NCBI GenBank assembly: GCA_050018455.1
Contig: JBEKAA010000001.1
Location: 124,001 to 188,000 of the forward strand
Source of the DNA: RBG-13-68-16 sp050018455
GTDB lineage: Bacteria > Acidobacteriota > Thermoanaerobaculia > Thermoanaerobaculales > Thermoanaerobaculaceae
Direction: 5' to 3'
DNA: 64,000 bases
Shown: positions 8,214 through 15,169 of the stretch, in pieces
How the letters are laid out: each line of letters begins with the position of its first letter
Numbering within the stretch: position 1 is the stretch's first letter
Program-made: the position numbers and the translations under genes
The notes under the pieces: model-generated
The model's database searches: none
Told to the model about the DNA's origin: nothing
What the model saw: only the letters and a program-made list of their open reading frames with translations

Positions 8214-9051
8214 GCCCAGACTGCTTTGCCTGCGCCTGGGCGAGGTGACCTACCCGCTCGACGCGGACAAAGTCGTCATCGGCCGCAGCCGCTCATGCGA
8301 CATCCGACTGCGCGAGGACACCGTGTCCCGCCTTCAGGCGGCGTTCGTATGGCGGGAGGGGAACCTGGTGATCGAGGACCTAGGCTCTTCGAACGGGACC
8401 TACCTGAACGGTTTGAGAGTCGTGGAGCCTCAAACGGTCGTGACCGGAGACGTGGTCCGCTTCGGCGAGTTGCGCGGCACCGTCGATCGCAGCGACGTGC
8501 CGAATGCCGGACACTCGTCGGGCGCGAGGGCCGTCACCAACGGCGCCCGCGCCGAAGAGCTCTTTTCAGGGGACTCGGCCGGCCTGGGCTGGCGCCTCCT
8601 GGCGGCAACGGCGGACACGGTGATCTTTGCTCTTGGCCTTGCCGTCGTGTGGGCTCCGCAGTGGCTGGCGCTCCTGGTCGAGCGGCACTTCCTCGCACCC
8701 GACACGCTCCCTCCGAGCCTGGAGACGAAGGCGATGCTGAAGGGCGCGTGCCTGGTCCTGTCGCTCGTCTTCGGGTTTCTCTACTTCGTCCACGGCTGGG
8801 CGCGCCGCGGCGGCTCGCCGGGGATGAAGCTGTTCCGCCTGCGCCTCCTCGACTGGAGACACCGGGCCCCGATCGGCTACGGCCGTGCGTTCCTCCGCCT
8901 CGCGGCCAGTCTTGTGACGATCCTGACCCTGGGCCTCGGTTATTTCGTCGTACCTTTCCGGCGCGACCGGAAGGCGCTTCACGACGTCCTGGCAGGTACC
9001 ATCGTGGCGCGGCGCGCCCCTCGGCTTGGTCAGCCGACCCCTCCCGCGTAG
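8191..9051 (+). CDS. FHA domain fused to RDD membrane domain
   Basis: 286 residues with a GTG start inside the end of the preceding gene. Residues 12-95 form an FHA phosphothreonine-binding domain (GRS 31-33, SR 46-47, SSNGTYLNG 66-74). Residues about 130-275 form an RDD-type membrane domain with hydrophobic segments at about 137-160, 185-201 and 236-256 and the late motif FRRDRKALHDVLAGT. FHA domains read Ser/Thr phosphorylation, so the protein may couple a kinase signal to a membrane transporter-like module. No kinase gene is adjacent. Its TAG stop forms the first half of the tolQ -10 hexamer. Neighbours suggest an envelope role; this is inference. Confidence 0.8.
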   Translation: MAESHPSEPRLLCLRLGEVTYPLDADKVVIGRSRSCDIRLREDTVSRLQAAFVWREGNLVIEDLGSSNGTYLNGLRVVEPQTVVTGDVVRFGELRGTVDRSDVPNAGHSSGARAVTNGARAEELFSGDSAGLGWRLLAATADTVIFALGLAVVWAPQWLALLVERHFLAPDTLPPSLETKAMLKGACLVLSLVFGFLYFVHGWARRGGSPGMKLFRLRLLDWRHRAPIGYGRAFLRLAASLVTILTLGLGYFVVPFRRDRKALHDVLAGTIVARRAPRLGQPTPPA

Positions 9052-9054
9052 AAT
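9026..9054 (+). promoter_or_regulatory. tolQ promoter overlapping the upstream stop codon
   Basis: TTGGTC (9026-9031), 17 bases, TAGAAT (9049-9054), then CTCCCCC and the GTG start at 9062. The TAG of the -10 is the stop codon of the FHA-RDD gene. No Shine-Dalgarno is present, so the tol mRNA may be leaderless. Confidence 0.45.
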
Positions 9055-9061
9055 CTCCCCC

Positions 9062-9733
9062 GTGAGCGAGATACTTCAAGCTTTCGGCGCGACCGGCCCG
9101 GTGGCCAAGTTGGTGCTGGCCGTTCTCGGGGTGTTCTCCCTGGCCTCGTGGACACTCATGTTCCTAAAGCTGCGGCAACTCCGCCAGGCCGACGGCGAGA
9201 ATCGTTCATTCCTGGCCGAGTTTCGGCGCGCAACCCGCCTCGCCGACGTGCAGGCGGCGGCTACCAAGAGCCCAGGCGCTCCGCTTGCCGGGATGTTCCG
9301 AGCCGGCTACCTCGAGCTCGAAGCCCAGGTGCGTGTTCTGCAACGGACCGGCCAGGCGGCGGGCCAGATCAAGAGCCTGGCGGCGGTCGAGCGCGCCCTG
9401 CAGCGCGCGATAGGCATCGAAGGGGCGAGGTTGCAGCGCTACCTGCCCTTCCTCGCCACGACGGCATCGGCCACCCCGTTCATCGGGTTGTTCGGGACGG
9501 TCTGGGGCATCATGACGACGTTCCGCGCCATCGCCGCGTCTGGATCAACGTCAATCGCCACCGTGGCGCCAGGCATCGCCGAATCGCTCATCAATACCGC
9601 CGCCGGTCTGGCTGCGGCCATTCCCGCCGTCGTCGCCTACAACGGCTTCCTGGGAGCCTTGCGCCGCCAGCGCGGGCTCATGGAGGACTTCCTCCTCGAG
9701 TTCCTCAACCTGACCGAACGCACGTTTACCTAG
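9062..9733 (+). CDS. tolQ: TolQ/ExbB/MotA-family proton channel protein
   Basis: 223 residues. Three membrane segments: near 10-32 (VAKLVLAVLGVFSLASW), 135-160 (PFLATTASATPFIGLFGTVWGI) and 175-200 (GIAESLINTAAGLAAAIPAVVAYN). The conserved GLFGTVWGIM and NTAAGLAAAIPA motifs identify the family. With TolR it forms the proton-driven motor of the Tol-Pal system in the inner membrane. GTG 9062 gives the usual N-terminus; an in-frame ATG at 9026 would lie upstream of the promoter -10. Tol genes downstream distinguish it from ExbB. Confidence 0.92.
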   Translation: MSEILQAFGATGPVAKLVLAVLGVFSLASWTLMFLKLRQLRQADGENRSFLAEFRRATRLADVQAAATKSPGAPLAGMFRAGYLELEAQVRVLQRTGQAAGQIKSLAAVERALQRAIGIEGARLQRYLPFLATTASATPFIGLFGTVWGIMTTFRAIAASGSTSIATVAPGIAESLINTAAGLAAAIPAVVAYNGFLGALRRQRGLMEDFLLEFLNLTERTFT

Positions 9734-9745
9734 GGAGACGAGGCG

Positions 9746-10162
9746 ATGGCGTTCCGGGCCTCCAGCGAGGACTTCGAGAGTCTGGCCGAGATCAACATCA
9801 CGCCGCTGGTGGACGTGATGCTCGTCCTGCTCATCATCTTCATCGTCACCTCTCCGATGCTCGTCCAGGGCCTCCAGGTTGACCTCCCGCGCCAGGCAGC
9901 CCCTCCCCTCGTCCAGAAGGGCGCCGAACCGATCATCCTCACCCTCACCCGCGACCGACTCGTCCTGCTCGGGGATCAGCCCGTTCACCTCAGCCTTCTG
10001 CCTCAGAAACTCGGGCCGATGCTTGCCGGCGGCCCGCGGCCCGTCTACCTCAAAGGTGACCAGCAGCTCCCCTACGGATTCGTGATGAATGTGCTGGCGA
10101 CCCTGAACCGCATGGGGGTCGAGGAGATCGGGATGGTGACGGCGCCACCGGTGGAGCGATGA
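9746..10162 (+). CDS. tolR: TolR/ExbD-family biopolymer transport protein
   Basis: 138 residues. Single N-terminal membrane helix with the catalytic Asp in the motif INITPLVDVMLVLLIIFIVT, then a periplasmic domain ending in the LNRMGVEEIGMVT strand. Partner of TolQ in energising Tol-Pal. GGGAG is upstream; the stop overlaps the next ATG by ATGA. Confidence 0.92.
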   Translation: MAFRASSEDFESLAEINITPLVDVMLVLLIIFIVTSPMLVQGLQVDLPRQAAPPLVQKGAEPIILTLTRDRLVLLGDQPVHLSLLPQKLGPMLAGGPRPVYLKGDQQLPYGFVMNVLATLNRMGVEEIGMVTAPPVER

Positions 10163-10908
10163 ACGATCCCGTCTCCGAGGAGCTCGAGCGCCGCGCCCGA
10201 CTCGACCTCGGGTGGTGGTGGGCACTAGCCGGTGCCGGAGCTCTTCACCTCGCGCTCGCGGCCGCCATAATCCTCGCGCCGCCCGGCGGACGGCGGATGC
10301 TCACCCTGCCACACGTCCAGGTCAGGCTGACGTCCGCGCCGCTCCCAGGCGCCGTGCCCGGCCCGAAAGCGGCTGCGGCCTCGGCGCCCGCGAGACCGGC
10401 GGCCGAGCCCGGTCCCGCGAAACAGAAGGGTCGCAAAGCCGAGGAGTCGCCTCCCAAGCATCCCATTCCCGACAAGCGCGCACCCCAGCGCGCCGAGGCC
10501 CTGGCCCGAACCGCTCCTCCTTCCACCGGCGCACAGGCGCCCGGAGACCGCGCCGGCCCCACAGGGCCCCTGGGAGGTAGCTCCGTCACTTCGGTCTCGG
10601 GCGGCCTCGCACTCGGCGCGACTGGCGGCGATGAGGCGTTCCCGTTCACCTACTACCTGAACCGGGCTCTCGCCCTGATCGAGGGCAACTGGTTCCGTCC
10701 CCCGGCACCGATCGGGACGGTGTGTCGCGTGCGGTGCGTCATCGACCGCACAGGCCGGCTGGTCGAGGCCGGCCTCGAGGCCGAGAGCCAAACGCCGGCG
10801 TTCGACCGGGCTGCGCTTCGCGCGGTGTATGCTTCAGCACCGCTTCCGCCGCTTCCTCAAGGCTTCGGCGGGAGCACGCTCACGCTTCACCTGGAGTTCG
10901 GCCAGTGA
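10159..10908 (+). CDS. TolA/TonB-like energy transducer
   Basis: 249 residues. One N-terminal membrane helix (about 16-41, WWWALAGAGALHLALAAAII), a long Pro/Ala/Lys-rich periplasmic spacer (about 58-148) and a C-terminal TonB/TolA fold (about 160-249, with YYLNRALALIEGNWF, CRVRCVIDRTGRLVEAGLE and LTLHLEFGQ). Its position between tolR and tolB makes it the functional TolA of the system, though the C-terminus resembles TonB. Two Cys (CRVRC) lie in the C-terminal domain. Both ends overlap their neighbours. Confidence 0.85.
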   Translation: MNDPVSEELERRARLDLGWWWALAGAGALHLALAAAIILAPPGGRRMLTLPHVQVRLTSAPLPGAVPGPKAAAASAPARPAAEPGPAKQKGRKAEESPPKHPIPDKRAPQRAEALARTAPPSTGAQAPGDRAGPTGPLGGSSVTSVSGGLALGATGGDEAFPFTYYLNRALALIEGNWFRPPAPIGTVCRVRCVIDRTGRLVEAGLEAESQTPAFDRAALRAVYASAPLPPLPQGFGGSTLTLHLEFGQ

Positions 10909-12200
10909 GAAATGGACTTCTCGTCATCGGTGCATGTGCAATCGCCCTTGCTGCGGCGGACCGAGCCGCGGCTCAGGAGGAGGTCTACCTCAAGGTCACC
11001 AGTCCGGGCCTGTCCCGCGTCATCATAGCGATGGCGGAGGTCCCCTCGCGGCAGGGAACGGACTCGGGGGCAGCTGCCACGCTCCTCGCCACCCTCCGCA
11101 GGGACCTCGACGAGACCGCGGTCGTCGGCCTGGTCGCACAGGAAAATGCACGCCTGGTGATCGTCGACCCCAACAACCCGACTCTCACGCACCAGCGCTG
11201 GCGTGCGGTCGGCGCCCAGTTCCTCCTCGACGGGAGCATCGCAGGCGCGGGGAATCAACTGGTCCTGGAGGCCCAACTCTGGGACCTCACCTCCGGCGAA
11301 GTGGCGTACTCACGCCGCTTCCAGGGGACGGTCAACCTGGCCGTCACCATGGCGCACTCGTTGGCCAACGAGCTCATCCATCTCTTCACCGGGAAACCCG
11401 GCCCGTTTCTGTCCCGCATCGCGTTCGTTTCCGACCGCAGCGGCAACAAGGAGCTTTGGGTCATGCGGTGGGACGGCAGCGAGCCGCAGCAGCTCACCAG
11501 CCATCGCTCAATCGCCCTCTCTCCGGCGTGGTCGCCGGACGGCCAGTGGCTCGCCTTCACCAGCTTCCTCAGGGGCTCTCCGCAGCTCTTCATTTTCCGG
11601 CCGAGAGAGGGCTACCTGAAGGCGCTCTCATCGTTGCCGGGAGTGAACTCGTCGCCGAGCTTCTCCCCAGACGGCAAGTTGGTGGCTTTCGCGGCGGGTG
11701 AAGGCGGCGAAACGGACATCTTCGTCGTTCCTGCCGAAGGCGGCACGCCCGTGCGTTTGACCCACACCCGGGGCATCTCGACACAGCCCGCCTGGTCCCC
11801 GAGCGGGCGCCAGATCGTGTTCACATCTTCGGTCGGCGGGTCGCCGCAGCTGTACATGATGGATGCCGAAGGAACCAACGTGCGGCGGTTGACGTTCGAG
11901 GACAAGTATGCCGACGAGGCGTCGTGGGCGCCGGACGGGGTGGCGGTCGCCTACACCACGCTCGTGGAGGACCGCTTTCAGATCGCGACGCTGGACCTGC
12001 GCACCGGCGCGCGAACCATCATCCCGGGCCCCGGCAACAACGAATCGCCGTGCTGGTCTCCGGACGGGACAGTCCTCGCTTTCGTGTCGAACCGAACCGG
12101 CGCGAAACAGATCTTCATCACCGACCAGATCGGCCGCCCAAGACAGATCACGACCGAGGGGAACAACGTCCAACCTGCCTGGGTTGCACTGGTCCAGTGA
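10905..12200 (+). CDS. tolB: Tol-Pal system beta-propeller protein TolB
   Basis: 431 residues. Signal peptide (RNGLLVIGACAIALAAADRAAAQ), N-terminal TolB domain (about 25-155), then five WD40-like PD40 blades recognisable by repeated SPAWSPDGQWLAFTS, SPSFSPDGKLVAF, QPAWSPSGRQIVFTS, EASWAPDGVAVAYTT and SPCWSPDGTVLAFVS. Periplasmic partner of Pal and TolA. The GTG start overlaps the preceding stop (GTGA); the in-frame extension upstream lies over the TonB-like gene. Confidence 0.95.
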   Translation: MRNGLLVIGACAIALAAADRAAAQEEVYLKVTSPGLSRVIIAMAEVPSRQGTDSGAAATLLATLRRDLDETAVVGLVAQENARLVIVDPNNPTLTHQRWRAVGAQFLLDGSIAGAGNQLVLEAQLWDLTSGEVAYSRRFQGTVNLAVTMAHSLANELIHLFTGKPGPFLSRIAFVSDRSGNKELWVMRWDGSEPQQLTSHRSIALSPAWSPDGQWLAFTSFLRGSPQLFIFRPREGYLKALSSLPGVNSSPSFSPDGKLVAFAAGEGGETDIFVVPAEGGTPVRLTHTRGISTQPAWSPSGRQIVFTSSVGGSPQLYMMDAEGTNVRRLTFEDKYADEASWAPDGVAVAYTTLVEDRFQIATLDLRTGARTIIPGPGNNESPCWSPDGTVLAFVSNRTGAKQIFITDQIGRPRQITTEGNNVQPAWVALVQ

Positions 12201-12258
12201 GGCGGCTTGTGAAGGAAGCACTTCATGGTGTAGAGTTTCCCGGGCGAGAGGAGGTCCT

Positions 12259-12855
12259 GTGTTGAGGTTCTGGAACGATAAGCTGACAGCCTGCGCGCTG
12301 TTTGTCGCGGTGGTATTCGGCCCGGCGTGCGCTCACCGCAAGGCCGTGGTCGCCCCCGAGCCGCAGGCCGGGGTAGAAACCGAGAAGCCCGCTCCGGAGC
12401 CTGCCGGAGGCGGGACGACCACCGTCACTCCCGAGCCGCGAATCAGCGCCGCCGAAAACCCCGAGGGCGCAATCCAGGCCGGGGAGCTGCCGGCAAACCT
12501 CGAAGAGATCAACAAGGCCGGCTACCTCAAGGACGCTTTCTTCGACACGGACAAAGCCGACCTCCGTCCCGACGCCCGGGACCTGCTCGCCGCCGATGCG
12601 AGCTGGCTGAAGAGCCACCCTTCGGTGAAGTTCCTGGTCGAGGGGCACTGTGACGAGCGGAACACCGAGGAGTACAATCTCGCGCTCGGCTGGCGTCGGG
12701 CCAACGCGGTCAAGGGGTACTTGACCTCGCTCGGCGTCGTAGCCGACCGCATCTCCACGATCTCGTACGGAGAGGAGAAACCGTTCGCAACGTGTCACAA
12801 CGAGAGCTGCTGGTCGCAGAACCGACGCGCGCACTTCGTGGTCACGGCGCGTTAG
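12259..12855 (+). CDS. pal: peptidoglycan-associated lipoprotein Pal
   Basis: 198 residues. Lipoprotein signal ending FGPAC, a Pro/Glu-rich linker, then an OmpA_C peptidoglycan-binding domain (about 90-198) with FFDTDKADLRPDA, VEGHCDERNTEEYNLALG and RRANAVKGYL. It anchors the outer membrane to peptidoglycan and binds TolB. AGGAGG precedes two possible starts, GTG 12259 (4 bases away) and TTG 12262 (7 bases away); the second has better spacing. Confidence 0.93.
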   Translation: MLRFWNDKLTACALFVAVVFGPACAHRKAVVAPEPQAGVETEKPAPEPAGGGTTTVTPEPRISAAENPEGAIQAGELPANLEEINKAGYLKDAFFDTDKADLRPDARDLLAADASWLKSHPSVKFLVEGHCDERNTEEYNLALGWRRANAVKGYLTSLGVVADRISTISYGEEKPFATCHNESCWSQNRRAHFVVTAR

Positions 12856-12866
12856 GGAGGTCCTCC

Positions 12867-13649
12867 ATGCGGTGGCTGGTCATCCCAGTGCTGGCAGTTG
12901 GCGTCGTCGGCTGCGTTTCGAGCGGCGACATCACCCTCCTTCATCGTGAGATCACCGACGTGTCCAGGCAGGTGGAGAACCTCGGCCGCCAGTCGACCGG
13001 CAAGGAGGATCTCAATACGATGAGCCGCAAGCTGGCGGATCAGAACGCCCAGGTGCTGAAGTCGAACGCCGACATCCAGGTGGAGCTGCAGCAGCTCAGG
13101 GACCAGATTCAAGCTCTGCAGTCGAACCTCGACGCCACCAACCAGCGCCTGGCCGCCCTCTCCAGCGAGCTTGCGGCAACACGCGACCGGCTGGGTTCCG
13201 CCGCCGCGGCACCCCCTGCAACGAACGTCCCGTCCTCGGCCGCGAACCCGTCGGGCCAACCCACGGAGCCCGCGCAGCTCTACAACGGCGCGTACGAGGA
13301 CTACCTGCGCGGCAATTTTGACCTCGCCATCCAAGGCTTCTCCGAGTACGCGAAGCGGTACCCCACCACGGAGCTTGCGGCCAACGCGCACTACTGGATC
13401 GGCGAGTGCTACTACTCGAAAAAGCAGTTCAAGGAAGCCATCGACGCGTTCACTGAGCTGCTCAACACGTACAAGACCTCCGACAAGGCCGGAGCAGCCC
13501 TGCTCAAGAAGGGTTTCGCCTACCTCGAGCTCGGCGACCGCTCCCAGGCCGTCATCAACTTGCAGTACGTTATTTACGAGCACCCGGGCAGCAAGGAGGC
13601 CGAGCTCGCCCGCTCGCGCCTGGCTGCCCTCGGCGTGAAAGTGAAGTAA
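12867..13649 (+). CDS. ybgF: Tol-Pal associated protein YbgF/CpoB
   Basis: 260 residues. Lipobox-like end of signal (VGVVGC), N-terminal coiled coil (about 25-115) of the YbgF trimerisation type, an Ala/Pro linker (about 118-140) and C-terminal TPRs (about 145-260; YEDYLRGNFDLAIQGFSEY, AHYWIGECYYSKKQFKEAI). In E. coli CpoB coordinates Tol with peptidoglycan synthesis. Unlike E. coli CpoB it appears to be lipid-anchored. GGGAGGTCCT precedes the ATG; it follows pal by 11 bases. Confidence 0.9.
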   Translation: MRWLVIPVLAVGVVGCVSSGDITLLHREITDVSRQVENLGRQSTGKEDLNTMSRKLADQNAQVLKSNADIQVELQQLRDQIQALQSNLDATNQRLAALSSELAATRDRLGSAAAAPPATNVPSSAANPSGQPTEPAQLYNGAYEDYLRGNFDLAIQGFSEYAKRYPTTELAANAHYWIGECYYSKKQFKEAIDAFTELLNTYKTSDKAGAALLKKGFAYLELGDRSQAVINLQYVIYEHPGSKEAELARSRLAALGVKVK

Positions 13650-13673
13650 CTCTAGAGGCTCAAAGGAGAGTTC

Positions 13674-13955
13674 ATGGCAAAGAGGATCAAGTCCGGGCTG
13701 AAGCGCCGTCGTCAGAACGAGGTGCGCCGCAACAGGAACCGAGCGGTGCGGACGCGGGTGCGGAACGCGATCAAGGCCCTCCGGGGGGCGATCGCCAGCA
13801 ACGACCCCGCGCAGGTCAAGGAGCTGCTTCCTCGGACGGTTTCCGTGATCGAGAGCGGCGTCCGCAAGGGGGTCGTCGAGCGCAATTCCGCCTCGAGGTA
13901 CAAGTCTCGCCTCACCCTGCAAGCCAACTCGGTGCTGCCGCCCAAGCAGAGCTAG
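13674..13955 (+). CDS. rpsT: 30S ribosomal protein S20
   Basis: 93 residues, Lys/Arg-rich three-helix protein beginning MAKRIKSGLKRRRQNEVRR with the family segment RNRAVRTRVRNAIKAL. It binds 16S rRNA early in 30S assembly. AAAGGAGAG lies upstream of the ATG. Its placement between the Tol cluster and purC, 24 bases after ybgF, suggests readthrough transcription. Confidence 0.95.
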   Translation: MAKRIKSGLKRRRQNEVRRNRNRAVRTRVRNAIKALRGAIASNDPAQVKELLPRTVSVIESGVRKGVVERNSASRYKSRLTLQANSVLPPKQS

Positions 13956-13959
13956 CGCG

Positions 13960-14862
13960 ATGTCCCTTCCCGCCGCTTTTCCGTCCGGACCGCTGTTTCC
14001 GGAGCGGTTGGTCAAGCGGGGAAAGGTCCGGGACGTCTACCAGGTCGGGCCGGGCAGGCTCCTTGTCGTCGCCAGCGACCGCATCAGCGCGTTCGACGTC
14101 GTGCTGGATCCCGGGGTTCCCGGCAAGGGCATCGTCCTGACACAGCTGTCGAACTTCTGGTTCAGGACGCTCGCAGCCGTCGTGCCAAACCATCTGCTCG
14201 CGACCGGCCTCTCCGATCTCCCGGAACCGTTCTCCAAAGAGGCCTCGCTCGCGGGCCGAGCTTGTCTCGTCAAGGCCGTCCGGATCGTCCCGGTGGAGTG
14301 CGTCGTGCGCGGATTCATCGTCGGCTCAGGCTGGAAGGAGTACCAGGCGAAGGGGAGCGTCTGCGGCGTGCGCCTGCCTCCCGGCCTCCGGCAGGCCGAC
14401 CGCCTCCCCGAGCCGATCTTCACCCCTTCCACGAAAGCGGAGGTCGGCCACGACCAGAACATTACGTTCGACGAGGTCGTCCGCCTCGCCGGAGGCGCCG
14501 TCGCCGAGCGGCTCCGTGACGTGTCGCTCGACCTCTACACCCGAGCGGCAGCCCTTGCCGAAGAGCGGGGCATCATCATCGCCGACACGAAGTTCGAGTT
14601 CGGCCTCGACGCCGACGGGGGCGTGGTCTGGGCCGACGAGGCGCTGACTCCGGACTCGTCGAGGTTCTGGCCGGCCGACAGCTACGGACCCGGGAGCAAC
14701 CCCCCGTCCTTCGACAAGCAGTTCGTGCGCGACTGGCTCGAGAGCTCCGGGTGGGACAAGCAACCTCCCGCCCCTACCCTGCCGTCCGATGTCGTCGCGA
14801 AGACGCAGGCGCTCTACCTCGAGGGCTATCGCCGCCTCACGGGACGCGAGCTGCCTCTCTGA
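13960..14862 (+). CDS. purC: phosphoribosylaminoimidazole-succinocarboxamide synthase
   Basis: 300 residues, the longer (about 300 aa, yeast ADE1-like) form. Motifs KRGKVRDVYQVG, SDRISAFDVVL, ECVVRGFIVGSGWKEY, FTPSTKAEVGHD and DTKFEFGLD are present. It makes SAICAR from CAIR, aspartate and ATP in purine synthesis. It starts 4 bases after rpsT. An inverted heptad repeat begins 28 bases after its stop. Confidence 0.95.
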   Translation: MSLPAAFPSGPLFPERLVKRGKVRDVYQVGPGRLLVVASDRISAFDVVLDPGVPGKGIVLTQLSNFWFRTLAAVVPNHLLATGLSDLPEPFSKEASLAGRACLVKAVRIVPVECVVRGFIVGSGWKEYQAKGSVCGVRLPPGLRQADRLPEPIFTPSTKAEVGHDQNITFDEVVRLAGGAVAERLRDVSLDLYTRAAALAEERGIIIADTKFEFGLDADGGVVWADEALTPDSSRFWPADSYGPGSNPPSFDKQFVRDWLESSGWDKQPPAPTLPSDVVAKTQALYLEGYRRLTGRELPL

Positions 14863-14889
14863 TGGACAGCCTCCGCCCTCCCTCCCACC

Positions 14890-15094
14890 CAGTCGACAGT
14901 TAACAGTTGACAGTCGAAGGCATCGACGGTCTCCGCGACGCTCGACCCGTTTGCCCTGCCTACCAGACCATTTGACTGCCAGCAGGCCCTCGTTCCATAA
15001 ACACGATCCGCACCGGGGGAAACTCGCTGTGAGCTGCGGGTTCTTCGCGCCGTTCTTCTGACTGTCAACTGTCAACTGTCGACTGTTGACTGTC
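14890..15094. repeat. intergenic inverted repeat of ACAGTYR heptads (locus A)
   Basis: Left arm 14890-14916 consists of tandem ACAGT-type heptads; right arm 15060-15094 carries the reverse complement. A 25-base core pairs with one mismatch around a loop of about 140 bases. It fills the 307-base spacer between purC and the EF-G paralogue, which otherwise holds only the EF-G promoter region. The same unit recurs at 21666, 41505 and, as ACAGC, 61518. It could act as a terminator or insulator; no U-run follows. Confidence 0.75.
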
Positions 15095-15129
15095 TCCATC
15101 CCCGCCTTCCGTTTCCGCCACTCACCCGC

Positions 15130-15135
15130 TATACT
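15130..15135 (+). promoter_or_regulatory. -10 element of the EF-G paralogue gene
   Basis: TATACT, 34 bases before the ATG, with GGGAGG between. No good -35 is seen at 16-18 bases. Confidence 0.35.
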
Positions 15136-15169
15136 CACCGGACTCTGAGCGACGGGAGGTCGCCTGCTC

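Noticed and set aside
14890..15094. CRISPR array
   Set aside because: Units are 7 bases long without spacers and appear as inverted arms; no cas genes nearby.
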